Assembly (NCBI GenBank): GCA_008933995.1
Contig: WARS01000028.1
Location: 584,001-648,000, forward strand
Length of the DNA stretch: 64,000 nucleotides
Origin: Datnioides undecimradiatus
Lineage: Eukaryota > Chordata > Actinopteri > Lobotiformes > Datnioididae
Direction of reading: 5' to 3'
Below the pieces are notes generated by a model. It was given only the letters and a program-made list of their open reading frames with translations. It was not told where the DNA came from and ran no database searches. Positions 20,340 to 31,929 of this stretch are shown here, piece by piece. The position numbers and the translations under genes are program-made. Positions within the stretch are counted from its first letter, which is position 1; each line of letters starts with the position of its first letter.

Positions 20340-22930
20340 CTATTATTTAAACGAATATCTACCCTTTTAACCGTTCAATTATAGAAAAACAGTCATAAGA
20401 AGTTTAAAAGGTGAAGATCAAACACCGGCATGAAATACCGTCCATCTGCGGTTGATGTCCCAGAAGAATCGGGATGTTGCTGATGCCCAAATACACTTGA
20501 GGAACCAGAAAACACTCAGGAACTCGAGTTTGTGACGCATGTGAGGAACACAAAGTCAAGTCAGTCTTCAAAGCTTCTGGTCTTTGGCTCAGTTTCACTC
20601 ATTTGCTCTTCTAAATTCCTCGTTTTGAACCTTTTCTCGTCACGTTCTTGACTCTTCCGCCAACTCCAAATGAAACCGTTGCATGTTGCTACTCGAACGA
20701 GTGACCTAATTAATCTTCTGCACACCAGTTTAATGCGGCACTCGCTGCTGCAGCTGCAAACATGAGTTGCACTTGCAACAAACACAATCCTGCATGACTT
20801 TATACTATTGTGCATTAAATAGCGATATGACTTCAGTCGGCATTGGTTAAAGTATTCAGGAATGAATCAAACGAACTTGCAGATTATAATTTGGGTTGAT
20901 GCTGAAACAAACTCCAACATATAAACTTTTAAAAGCTCCTGAATCCCCTGGTAGCTCAGCCTGGATTGACTAATAGTTATGAGTGTTTGAAGTGCGCGGA
21001 GCAGGTGGCTTTCACCTGTTCTTGACACCCACCAGGGAGTGTGCCTGTCGCTGGTTATCTCTTATGTGTATGTGTTTGTGTGCATGCATGTGTGTGTGTG
21101 TGTGTGTGATGTGTGGTTTATCAGTTAAGCCCCAAACAGGCAAAGTTCATCCTCTGTATAGATCATATCAGAGGGTGTTGACAGCAGCGAGTCTTGGGTA
21201 AGCCGAGCGCCGTGACGAGCGCCGTGACTTGGCTTTGTGTTGTTCTAGACGGATTTCACAATTAATCGCCGTTCTGGCTGGAGATTCCACGCATGCTGGA
21301 GCTGCTGTGGAGACGGGGAGGCCCCGAACGCTCAGTGGAAGACTTTATTTGCACAAACCGACTTGTCGGGCTGACAAACCGTACTCCAGTGCGGTGTGAG
21401 GTCAGGACATGCAGCACAGTTAGAGATGGGTTATTTAAAAAGGTTTTGTCGACGTTACGACACTATTCGGACGAGTTTGACGACTTCTTCACGTTCTTTT
21501 ATGACAAAATGACACTTGAATGCATCAGGATCAGGAACATCCTGGGTATTAAACCTTCCAAACACCAAAATCTGATTAAACAGCAACAGATGTGTCATTC
21601 TGCTTTTAGTTTATATGAAATTTTACTAAAAAAGTGCACAAATTTCCTTTAAATTTGAATTTGCACTTTGAATTTTCCTTCAGATAAATGCAAATGGCTT
21701 GTGGTACATGGTAACTGTGAGGTCCCTTGGTGTGTTTGCTTCATGCTTTACCCTTTGCGCTACACCACTCGAATGTTAATCTGTGCACAAAACACTGAAA
21801 CAAGGGTAAAACTGACTCCGACATGTTTGATTGACCGGGTAAGGTTTGCAAAATGTCTTGAATTGTAATATTTCATTGCTTGTGCACTGTATTTATCATT
21901 TGCAAGAGTAATATTGTGTTTTTTTCTGCTTTTAAAAGTTATATTTAGTAGTTGAAATCAGAAATTTTGAGGAAAGTTTGCAGCTAAGTTCTTAAATAAT
22001 TGAAGCTTTTTGAATTTTGAGTGATATTTTGCACGTTACCCCTGATAATAGGCCGTTCCTGCATCCCGTGAGGTCAAGCAACAGACTTTAGAAGACAACT
22101 GGTTGGTAAAGTCTGCGGTTCTGCAGCAAACTGCATCAAATCAAGCGTAGAAGTCAGTACTGATGAGTCAAGCCTCAGGAGGAGTCGCGTTAAAGAGATC
22201 CAGGGTACAGAAAAAAGGTATTTTGAGGGTGCAAAGCATTTGGTTTGCATTGTTTTTGTTCAAAATCACAGTAACTTCCTGCCGATGGACTCCAACACCT
22301 GACACGTGCTTTACAAGCGTTTTGGGGAAATTAAACGACCTGTTATTGTGAATTCAGCCGAACAGGAACATTTCTGGGTAATTACAGTTGTTTTTTCCGC
22401 GACTAACAACATGATGGACGTTTTCCGCTCATCCCTGCGTCCATACATCCATCCGTCCATCCGTTCATTCATCCAGCCATACCTGCAGGGGCCCTCGAGG
22501 AAACAAAAGACAGAGGGGATAGTGTTTTAAGAGGAGGATCTCCACCTTTTTATTTGAAGGGAAGACACAAGACTTATTATCTTCCCCGTGACAGCCACAA
22601 ATTACCGCCGGCTCCCCCCGGCTCGGCATCCACATCCACACGCATGAATGGACAGACACAAGCCCCTCTCTCTGCTTTAACAGGGCTCTCGTCTTCTGTC
22701 TTTAACCAGCTTTACTCCGCCGACATCACGGCGGACGATATGACGCGCGGCCTCTCGCCCAAACTCCAGCCCGGCTGGAGGACGGGATTGGGTTCGAGTT
22801 GGTGAGAATCATACTCAGGTTGAAGTTAGAGGTTTAGTTTCATTCAGGATTAGGAGGTGGGGAACGAATACAGGCTCTCATGCATCGTGAAACAAACATT
22901 TTTGTGTGTCTCTGTGTGTGCGTGAGGGTA
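20340..22930. other. Unique sequence without recognised feature
   Basis: Holds a (TG)n at 21089-21108, a perfect 12-bp tandem duplication at 21205-21228, AT-rich filler at 21880-22020 and a degenerate (CCAT)n at 22441-22475. A 119-codon frame at 21293-21652 has no recognisable domain. No gene called. Confidence 0.5.
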
Positions 22931-22934
22931 ACCC

Positions 22935-23130
22935 AACCCTGGTCAGGGTCCATCCTGGGCGGCCCTAATTGGCCCTAATGCCGGCCTCGGTCTGCACTGC
23001 TTTCATGGCTGTAATTAGGCTAATGGAGGGCGCCGGTGCCAGACTGCGAGCCAGACCAGGGGTCAGTAGCCAGCGGGCCAGCAGGACTGCTGCTGGGCAG
23101 CCATGCAACCGCGAGAACAAGGAGGCCTTT
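22935..23130. other. Candidate conserved non-coding element
   Basis: Contains CCCTAATTGGCCCTAATGCC, TAATTAG (23012-23018) and GCTAATGG words in about 200 bp, then GC-rich sequence and a 13-bp poly(G) near 23225. Confidence 0.4.
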
Positions 23131-23299
23131 GGAGGGCGGGCAGAGGCTGAATGGCCACCGGTAATGGTCGTAGTGACAGTCGCGTTGGCGAGGAAGGCCG
23201 TCTGAAAGGGGGGCGAGAGCTGGAGGGGGGGGGGGGTGAAGCGCAGCCTGGCGACGACAGACGCAATGCCAAAATGGCGTCTCCTTCCTTTCACGCGAA

Positions 23300-24040
23300 C
23301 CTGCCAGTGAGGTTTTGTTTACAGGTGCGTTTACAGTCGCAGCTGTGGAAACCCTGCATGGAGGTTCAGGGACAGAGGGTCTCTGCGGTTTGAGGATATT
23401 GCGCAACTTCCTGAACACGATGTCACCGAGTGTAAACGAGCTTGGTGATGAGAACGAAACCACTGTGGAGAATCATGCTGACATACTATCTTCATCTGAA
23501 GTTCAGAAAGGTCAGAACAGCTGCGGGTTTGCACGCCCAGCAGATACAGAACGACATCAGCATCCATCTACAGTCCTGTTTCTGGTCACCTGGTGAAGAA
23601 AAGTCCAGACTCAGCCTCTGTTCAGTCCCGATTTAATCCATGAATGGAGAACTATTCATACAAGCTGTAGAAACTAATTACAATCACTCAAGTTAATGCT
23701 AAACTTTGGATTGAAGTACAGTTAGCAAGCATCAGCTGGGAGGGCGAGAGGCCTGTTTGCCAGCAAATAAACACAATAAACTCAATAAATGTTGAGAAAG
23801 GTTGATATTCTCTCACTTCTGTACCTTAATAAAGATTAAAACAACAACTTTCCCTCTTAAACGTGATTTAAAACATTAAAACTCAATAGAAAATGTCTTG
23901 TTTTGGCTTTTTTAGCAATCACCAACTCTTAATTTACTCTTAGTTTGAGGCAGAAGCAGGTTTTCCCTGCTGGTCTCTGGCTCTCAGACCATTAAATTAA
24001 TAATAACGAGAAGAAGCATCCTGAAAAACCCGGAAACCGT
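23300..24040. other. Unique sequence without recognised feature
   Basis: AT-balanced filler. No exon, RNA gene or repeat family recognised. Confidence 0.5.
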
Positions 24041-24097
24041 CGGCGGACTCCAGTCGACCAACACACGCCGAAGTTTCCTTGCAGCTGCCTGGTTTGG

Positions 24098-24141
24098 TGA
24101 CGTCACACTCCCGGATCCTGTGCCTGTGCAGCGTGACGTCA
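24098..24141. promoter_or_regulatory. Two perfect CRE palindromes
   Basis: TGACGTCA occurs at 24098-24105 and again at 24134-24141, 36 bp apart, each followed by CAC, in a GC- and CpG-rich stretch (24040-24300). The full CRE binds CREB/ATF factors and is typical of promoters. No TATA box or first exon is evident nearby. Confidence 0.5.
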
Positions 24142-24414
24142 CACGGCGACGCACGAGTCCACGGAGGCGTTCGGTGAATCTTCGCCGATAATTAAACGGC
24201 GGCAGACGTGCACACGCAGCCAAAGCGTTCTGTAATCTAAGAGGCTTAACACAGCGGGGCTTCAACGCCGCCGTCGCCGCCGTCGCCACCCAGATTCCAT
24301 TTCAAGGGTTTCCGCTCGTAGTCTTACTTACGTGTGGGGGGGGTGACAAAATGACTACGCTGCATATTTACCCCATCAAACATGCCCCCGTCCTCACCGC
24401 GCCCCCTCACTTCC

Positions 24415-24525
24415 TCTGTCAGATGACTGCGCTATCCAATTTAAATTAGCTTATCTCCCCCACCTCCCTGTAATGGCTCTTGTCTTCCGTTATCACCTTT
24501 ATTGGCTCACCTGCCCGTCACCGTG
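24415..24525. other. Candidate conserved non-coding element
   Basis: Palindrome AATTTAAATT (24438-24447), AGCTTATC, TGTAATGG and CCTTTATTGGC words in a complex 110-bp block. Confidence 0.4.
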
Positions 24526-24594
24526 GAGACGGGCCTTGACTGGTGGCTACTTGAGTGTTTGTGCATGTGTGAATATATGTGTGTGTGTTGATTT

Positions 24595-24790
24595 TGTAGT
24601 GGACAAGATGCGGAAAGGTGATAAATACACAAGGGTGCAGATGATATCGTGCAGCGATACGCCTGAGCTCAGGCTCCCTGAATGGGATGCGTACTGGCTT
24701 GTGCATTAAGGAGGTGATAACACTGGTCTCAACTGGTTTGGGATTGATAAGAACTGGGGAGGCAGAGTTACCTACTTCCACCCGGAGTGG
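24595..24790. other. Candidate conserved non-coding element
   Basis: GGTGATAAATAC, GTGCATTAAGGAGGTGATAAC and GGGATTGATAAG words in 190 bp without repeats, following a short (TG)n. Confidence 0.4.
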
Positions 24791-25830
24791 ATTTCAAGCT
24801 CACATGCATCGATGTAGGTGCACAGGAGGGGGGGGGAATACACGCAGGACGCAGCGATTCTCACCTCCTGCAGAACAGTGAACCCACGTGTTCGTCTCAG
24901 AGTCTGTCAATGCTTTAAAATTCACTCCTTTATGACAAATTATTGCTTTGTAGCAGCTAATTTTGCTAATAACTGAATAAATACATAGTTTATAACTTGT
25001 TTGGTTTAATTTAATACAATGTGACACAAGTAAAATTGGATATTTCACTTTAAATTAGTAAATTAAGTCTAAATTAGACCTCTGGTTACCTGCAGTTTCA
25101 TACACACACAAGGATTTAGAGGTTTTCCATGAAAGTGCATGATGTATTACGCAGACAGGGACTGTTTCCTTTGCTTATTGACAGAATTAAACAGTGTGAT
25201 TTAATAAATGTTAATGCAAAATGTGATTTGGCTTTTCATGGTGGTTGTTTGAGGCTATACCTCCCTCCTGTTGCTAAGCGCTATGACAGCAGGCACAATT
25301 GGGTGTTAGAGAGCTAAGCTAGCGAGCTAGCCTAACTCCAACCACAGAGGTGACAACTCCAGCACGGACACCATTGTTCGACTGATGCAGAGAGGGTTGG
25401 GTTTGCTGCTTCTGACCTCCTTTACCGCTGCTTTGGTCAATATGACACTTGCAGGATGAACTCCTGACGACTTGCTGACTGTTCGGAGCAAAGCAAACCA
25501 TCAGAGTCAGCCGATATGAAACAAAAAACACATTTTACAGACTTCTGCAGCACAAAAACTTTTTACAAAGTTTGGATTTTGAACCAAACTGGTTTAAATC
25601 TGTTAAAACAGTTGAACGTTTGCGCCGTGCTGGTGTCTCTGAGCGCTGTACCGGCATATTAACATGCGCTCTGCGGTGCAGACCACGAGGTAAGGCATGG
25701 GAAGCCAAAGGAGCGTGGATGCAGTGTTTCCACAGCGCAAGACTCAGGAATGTGAAGCACGCCTCTGCCCCCTTTTCTCTTTGATCACCGGCGTCAACCA
25801 CCTCGGGATATTTTACCTCTTCTCCTTAAA
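24790..25830. other. Unique sequence without recognised feature
   Basis: AT-rich at 24900-25090. A GCTAGC island lies at 25311-25335 inside what may be an old dispersed repeat. No gene seen. Confidence 0.45.
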
Positions 25831-25980
25831 TGGCGGCCGATGTTGGACGGCGAGATGAGATTAATTCATCCACTCGTGTCCAGTTTTGATTCAGACTCAC
25901 TCTCTTATTTGGAGCGCGCGAGGCGTCGCTTATCGTTCTGATATTGAATTTCACAAATGTCAGAAAACAGAGAAACGGGA
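25830..25980. other. Candidate conserved non-coding element
   Basis: GAGATTAATTCATCC, CTTATCGTTCTGATATTG and AATTTCAC words. The 10-mer TTGGACGGCG occurs here and again just after it (about 25992). Confidence 0.35.
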
Positions 25981-26035
25981 ACAAGTGGTTGGACGGCGAG
26001 GAAGGAAGCCCGGAGACGCTGCGGCGACAAACAAA

Positions 26036-26037
<2 letters not shown>

Positions 26038-26077
<40 letters not shown>

Positions 26078-26112
26078 CCGGGAATAAATAAAAAAGAAGA
26101 AGAAGAAGAAGA
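26038..26112 (+). repeat. Poly(A)36 and (GAA)n tract
   Basis: The longest homopolymer in the window (26038-26073), followed by a short GC-rich spacer and (GAA)n at about 26095-26112. Could be a retroposon tail, but no LINE or SINE body is recognisable upstream. Confidence 0.85.
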
Positions 26113-26149
26113 AACAACAAAATGCTTCCTTGTGTCTTCTGGCGGTTGA

Positions 26150-26263
26150 GCTTTTGTTTGAAATGAAAATTCAGAGTGTTTGAGGGATTACAGTGGATTG
26201 GCAGGCCCATGGGAGCCAAGCAGTTATCTGTACACCCGTAATATGGAGTATGGTAATCATCGC
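26150..26263. other. Candidate conserved non-coding element
   Basis: CAGTGGATTGG, CCGTAATATGG and TATGGTAATCATC words in 110 bp, lying between poly(A)/(GAA)n and a (TG)n array. Confidence 0.4.
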
Positions 26264-26868
26264 TGTGTGTGTGTGTGTGTGTGTGTGAGCGTGTGTGTGT
26301 GTCTTGTATTATGCAGTGATGAGTGGCAATTCAAACGAACACACAGCGTGGTCAATCAAAAAAAGCTAAGAAGGAGGTTTTCGTCCGACGGCATCTGACC
26401 CGATTCTGCTTTTTTTTTATCCTCTCTCCTCGTCGGGTCGCCTCCTTTCCTCTCCTCCTTTCCTCCTCTCCTCCTCTTCATCCATACATTCGCTCCATTC
26501 CTTCGTTTTCCCTTCATCCCTGGCAGCGGGGCAGAAAAACCGCCGACACGCTCCATCGCTCTTGAGAGGCAGTAATTTCAGGTTTGTGTCCGACTTCAGA
26601 TTGATGTCGGTGTTTTGGCTCGTAGTGCAGAAGCTGCCCTCAGTGTGTGTGTGTAGGTGTGTGTGTGTGTGTGTAAGGTGTGTGTGTGTTTTAGGGGCGT
26701 CACTCCCTTCCGCTGACTGCTTGCTCACCTTGTCCATTAAGGGGGTCAGTGGGAGGTGATGTTGTGGCTGAAACATACCTGTGGGGCTGACCCGGGTACG
26801 AACATAAACACCGGCTTTACACAGACACACACCTGACATGCCTCAACACACACACACACACACACACA
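26264..26868. repeat. GT/CA microsatellite cluster
   Basis: (TG)n at 26264-26302, interrupted (GT)n at about 26644-26690 and (CA)n at 26846-26868, with a C/T-rich tract at 26420-26520 between. Confidence 0.9.
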
Positions 26869-26879
26869 GAGCGTCCCCC

Positions 26880-28680
26880 CCTCTCTCTTTCAAGTCGGTG
26901 GCTTTTCCGTTTCATTTACTTTACTGGCGTTGTTTTACAGGAGCAGGGTTACGAAATCACAGAACAAAGCGTCCTTTTGCGTCGGCCGAAGTTCAGATCT
27001 TAAATCTGCTCTGACGACGACTGACGGGCTGTTCAGTCTTTGTTCTGTTTCATTTTTACCCGAATCCGTGTCTCATTCTCTGAAAACTTCACCGCCTTTA
27101 TGCCAAAACAACCCGGAGCATCACAGGTATTTGGTGTTTTCCCTCTGCGGAGGAGAAACAAATGCATGCTTGTGTGAAATATGACACCGGTTATTAAAAA
27201 AGTGAATTTATAACCATGTGCAACTGTTGCAGAGTCTCACAATGATTAACTGAGTAGAGTTAACTGGACACTGATATTTCTTAATAACTAATGCATTAGT
27301 AAATAGTATAAATTGGTTGCTAGGAGACACCAATCAGCGCATCAATGAACTTGATGGTTGAACTAAAGAGGAGCGATCACACGGCAGAGTCGGTGTTATT
27401 TGGTCATTTAGTTTAACTTTGTTTTGGGTTTTTTTTTAGATAAAATGTCTTAATTTGTGAAATTTAAAGTATGTAATCTCTTTGCTGGTGGATTAAAGGC
27501 ACAGTGTGAAGGTTTATAACCAATCAGGTTTGCAAAGAAAGTAAGAAAAACAGTGCAGTGCAGTTTTTTGGTGCGTTAACGCCACCAAATGTTAAAGCCA
27601 CTCATTAAAACGTTGCTCCAGAGCGCCCCTAGTGGTGAAAACCCACACAGAGTTACCTTTAAGAGCACTGGTGAGAGGAGCAAACATCAAAATGTACATG
27701 TTTTACTATAACAGCTCATATCTTTGCATAACAGCATGTAATGCTAGTATTACGCTACCTACTGCTGGCAGATGGTTCACTTTACATACTCACAGAGGCC
27801 TAGTTTCTAAGTTAGTTGTGTGAGATGTGATTGGCCATCTTTAAATGCATCGGCCCCTTGAAGTCCTGTTCTGTAGGTTCAAAAAGCATCATTTGCAAAG
27901 GTGCTGGGTGTCCTGCAGTGCGTCACAACGCAGACGCTTCAGCTTCAGTTTTACTTTTGAGCAAGAGGGAGGCGACTTCCAGCGAGCGTGGCGATCGGAC
28001 CGGCTGCATTAGCGCAGCCAGGACACGTTGCGTGTGCACCGTGACGCCTCCGTGCAACAGCTCAGATCGTTTGCAGCTCAGCAGTGACAGTCTGAGCCTG
28101 CGGGATGAATTCACGGTGCACATTCCCGCAAACATTGGACCAAACCACACGATGCATGCTCTTAATCAGCTCTGAGGGGTCTCCTCTACTCTAGACACTA
28201 CGGTATGGCTTCTGGGGTGCAGCCATACACACTACCCCACCCCATGAAGCTGAGGTTTGACAGAGTCTTGCTCAAGTCTTAGGTCCATGGTGACAATGCA
28301 CATATGCACATCTGCAAGGAGGCTCAGAACGCATAGAGCGCAAGTCGCCACGATGCATCACATGTGCCAGGCTCCATCAGTCTGCAACAGAACAGCCTTA
28401 AACTTTCTGATTGAACCTCATGACCAGTCGGTGCACCCAGGGTCCCAGTGCAGCGCTGGCGGGTTTTGCAGGAAGAACGAGCGACGAAAGACATGGAACT
28501 GGAAGTAAAAGACGCCTTCGTTCGTCGGTGCACGATCGCGCGCGTTACTCTGCGAGCGTGCACGCTGTAAAACGACTAATGACCTTTTTCTTTTTCTGCA
28601 GAGAAACATTTTAAGGGCATGAAAAAAGCCTCTCATCACTTCCTCCCGTCCTCTTCCTTATTCATGTTCTCAGTACTCTC
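26880..28680. other. Unique sequence, possible old dispersed repeat
   Basis: No gene recognised. At 27500-27660 an AAAGGCACAGTGTGAAGG-type word and GCGCCCCTAGTGGTG occur. The latter word type is common in dispersed fish repeats and recurs as CCCCCTAGTG at about 8068 and 63585. Family not identified. Confidence 0.4.
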
Positions 28681-28688
28681 CCTCACAA

Positions 28689-28710
28689 ACACACACACAC
28701 ACACACACAC
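28689..28710. repeat. (CA)n microsatellite
   Basis: Short pure array in pyrimidine-rich surroundings. Confidence 0.95.
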
Positions 28711-28779
28711 AATGCCTGACAGAGAGAGCTTACAGTGTAATAACAGAAGCAATTTCTCCATCAGAATTAGTTCAACCAC

Positions 28780-29095
28780 CATATCCTGTAATGCATTGTA
28801 ATTTAATACTGTTCCAATTCGCTGCAGCTTCGTGCTCGGCTCACACTCTTTTTGCCATTTCAGGTCTTGTTGGACGCCGAGTTTATGAAATCACCCATTG
28901 AGCTGAAGTACCTCTGTCTCATTCTGCAAATACTGTTATTCCCTGCTGTACACAGCCGCCGCCGCTGCCCTCGCTTTCCTGTCCCCATCGCTGCCTCAGT
29001 ATTTGTGTCTAAACACGCCGTCCCACAACACAAGATAGTATTCGTCTCCAGTTTAGCCGCTTTAGTGTTGTGTGCAGACAACAAACTTTAGCTTC
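28780..29095 (+). other. Candidate CNE or weak exon candidate
   Basis: A pyrimidine-rich run ends in TTTCAG at 28858-28863, an acceptor-like site. The downstream frame stays open to 29091 and starts with a plausible mixed sequence containing hydrophobic residues, but I recognise no domain and see no consensus GTAAG-type donor before the stop. The minus strand is open here too. Complex, repeat-free DNA fits a CNE better. Confidence 0.25.
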
Positions 29096-29099
29096 CACC

Positions 29100-30225
29100 T
29101 GCGCTGTTGTTGCATAAACACGTCACCGGGATTGAAACCGACGCGCCCGCGATGCGATACGGCGGTTTGTGCGTGTCCAGTTTCTTGTTCTCGCACTGTC
29201 TGATGGATACAGTTCACCCGCGTATAAACACGGAAGGGGGGGGTGTTGATACATGCGGCAGGTCGTCGTGATGATTGATGACACGCTGTGCGCACAGTGC
29301 ACGAGGCCAGCGCAACTGTTGGTGATTGCAACATGAGAAACAATAAGATGCATCTCCAGCAATAACCATTTTTGTTTGATGTTAATACTTTTGCGCTTTT
29401 ACATAATTAAAAATTGTTTTCACCTGTAACAGAGAGTTTCTGCACTGTGGTTTTGTCGCTTTTAAGGCACTTCTTCATTTATTTATAGTTTATTTATATA
29501 CATATTTTGATCCATGTCTAAAATTATAAACTTTTTGGTGACTTTTGGCGTTTTTTCCATGCAGGAAGTAACAATTCTCCGCTTCTCTTGTGCAGACGAA
29601 CGGCTCTTTCCCCTGCAGAGGAGCGATGGGAGCGAAATGCAACAGATCCATGCGATCAAATGGAGAAACTACAGTCAATTAAAGAAAAACAGATTATCCA
29701 TTACTCACTGATATGAAGATGCAAAAGCACCGGAAAGCTGCTTTTTTAAACAAATATGTATATTTATATTATGATTATCTTGCATTAAATTCAATGTATA
29801 ACATATTTAAAGTCATATAACTCTGTAGTGACATTGATACATGACCAAAAATGCAGTTTAGTGCATGTCAGGAACATATACGCAGATACAGATGTGATCC
29901 CAATACGTCTGGGATGTGCAAATGGGCCCGATAACAGCATATAATCTTAATCTTTGACTGTTCTTGCGCTGTCAAACGCACCAACACTGATAAAAACTCA
30001 CTAAATCTCTGCAAAGCGAATCTCGACGGCTTCATTTTAGCAATAAAAGTTACGCTTTTCATCAAACCGGGTGTAAAAATAACAGTTTAGCGTCTGACTC
30101 CGCTCTGCTGTCCCCTGAAGTCACGCCGAGCTGGTGGCGTTGGCTGCTGGGGTCAGAGGTGAGCCGGCGGTACATACTGTACATGATGAAAGAGGCAGGA
30201 GGAAGAGAAGCAACTCACCTGAGTC
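29100..30225. other. Unique, partly AT-rich sequence
   Basis: AT-rich filler at 29350-29860, mixed sequence elsewhere. No feature recognised. Confidence 0.5.
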
Positions 30226-30230
30226 TCTGA

Positions 30231-30260
30231 ACACACACACACACACACTCACACACACAC
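30231..30260. repeat. (AC)n microsatellite, interrupted
   Basis: 30-bp array with one CT interruption. Confidence 0.95.
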
Positions 30261-30284
30261 TGTTTGATCTGTGTTAGGAGTGTG

Positions 30285-30385
30285 TGAACGCGCTGACCAG
30301 GAGTAAATCCTCTGGGGGCAGAGGAAAGGGGGGCTGCATTAAAGCTGCAGTTCAGTCTAATTTGCTAATTACAGGGTTTGTTTTC
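30285..30385. other. Candidate conserved non-coding element
   Basis: GCATTAAAGCTGCAG and TTTGCTAATTACAGG, with TAATTA at 30366-30371. Short block ending in a poly(T). Confidence 0.35.
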
Positions 30386-30819
30386 TCTTTTTTTTTGGAG
30401 CCGGGGTTTGTTTCTGTGTGTTCCTGCGTGTGTGTGCGCGTGCGACACATGCGGCGGCCCCTTTTTAGGGCTTACGGGTTTCGGATCCTGAATCCCGCGC
30501 ACTTAATGTGAAATTCAGCGTCTCGTGCACCAAACGAACGTTCTCCCGCTTGAACGAGCTCCTAGACAAACAAGGGGATAAAGCGCAAACTCCCCACTGA
30601 TATCCAGACCAAAGCGGCCCCTTCAGTGTGGTTAGCGGCTCCCTTTAAAGGCCGGAGGAGGCGGGATTCGCTGCACCAAATGCAGAGGAGTGCCTGTTTT
30701 CTCGGATCGGATCAGGAATGATCCAAATGTTCATGTTTGCGCAGGTAAAACGTGACAAAATCAGAGTTTCTGGCTCAGTTTGAGCTTCTCTCACTTCCTG
30801 GTTGCACCGTGTGCTGTGT

Positions 30820-30970
30820 GTGTGTGGACACAGTGGCCTATCTGCTCTCCCCTGGTCATTAGCCGTGTGTCAGCGCACAGAGAACCGATCAAAGCGTGTG
30901 TGTCGTGTGGGCCGGACGGCCACGGACCTGTCTCTAATTGGCTGGGGAGGGAAGGTGTAATGAAAGGCGA
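30820..30970. other. Candidate conserved non-coding element
   Basis: GGTCATTAGCC, TCTCTAATTGGC and GTAATGAAAGGCGATTAGCC words in 150 bp of complex sequence. Confidence 0.4.
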
Positions 30971-31529
30971 TTAGCCCGACCGGGAACCTGGGAGCAGCCA
31001 GGCGCACGTCGACAGAAATTACTTTTTCTTTGGGTTAATGGGCAGTTTCTCCCTTCTCGAAAACATTTTCTCTCCCTTTCTCTCAAAACGTTTCAAACCA
31101 AACTAAACTTCCTCGTCGTCCGGCGGCAGAATGTACACGTTTTTTTGCTTTACCCGCTCCAGAGATCCCAAAAAGACGAGCTGGAGCGGCGGCTGAGCGG
31201 ACCTGACCCTGTGTTTTCTGTGCCGTCATGAAAGAAAAGACGGAGGCGATGAAGGTCACCTACCTGACGCTCGTGCAGGATAAAACACACACGCTGGAGC
31301 AGACGGCGGGACAGAAAGAAAGAGAAGAAGAGCCCCTCCTCCTCCTCTTCTTCTTCTTCTTCCCTTCTTTCTCGCACCGTCTGGCCTCGCTTTTGTTCGA
31401 GCACTCCGCAGTTATATATCATGTACGCGATGCATGAAGTTCACCTTGTCACGGAAAACCCAACACAGCCGTGCCGCACATCGGTCACCGTGTGTGTGCA
31501 CAGTGTGTGTGCGTGTGTGTGCAGGGTTT

Positions 31530-31815
31530 GGCCGGTTATGGAATGCATAATACGGCTCAGGTGTGAGGCAAACCTGTCATCACCCCCCATTGCAAAGACT
31601 GCACACGACCCTTTTGATTCCAACTTCTTTATTTTACACCGCGCTCCGCTTTTCTCCGGCTGCCTTTGACCGCGGCTACATGCATGTAATCTGTGTTGAT
31701 AGAAAGCTCCGGAGAGATCTCCGCACCCAGCCACCCACCACCACCTGCCCTCCCTCTCTAATGAAGAACTGCCTCTGCCAGGCTTCGCCCAGGGTTAACC
31801 TCATGCACGGTGCAA
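31530..31815. other. Candidate conserved non-coding element
   Basis: GGAATGCATAATACGG, CCATTGCAAAG, CATGTAATCTG and CTCTAATGAAG words over about 280 bp; moderate evidence. Flanked by a (GT)n near 31500 and a CA run near 31840. Confidence 0.3.
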
Positions 31816-31929
31816 GCCCTACCCTCCACACACTTGCATGCACACACACACTCTCTCATCTCCATTCAGAAGTGGCCTGGATTCTTCTTCACACTCCATT
31901 CTCACTTATCCGTGCATTTTGTCCAGGCA

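Noticed and set aside
20948..21020. tRNA-like GGTAGCTCAG word
   Set aside because: Resembles an A box, but no B box (GGTTCGA-type) or cloverleaf can be formed downstream.
22441..22475. CCAT/CCGT tandem stretch as a CRISPR-like array
   Set aside because: Simple degenerate tetranucleotide repeat in eukaryotic DNA; no repeat-spacer structure anywhere in the window.
23984..24289. 101-codon minus-strand frame over the twin CREs
   Set aside because: Ala/Arg-rich because of CGCC repeats; no domain; the CREs would lie inside it.
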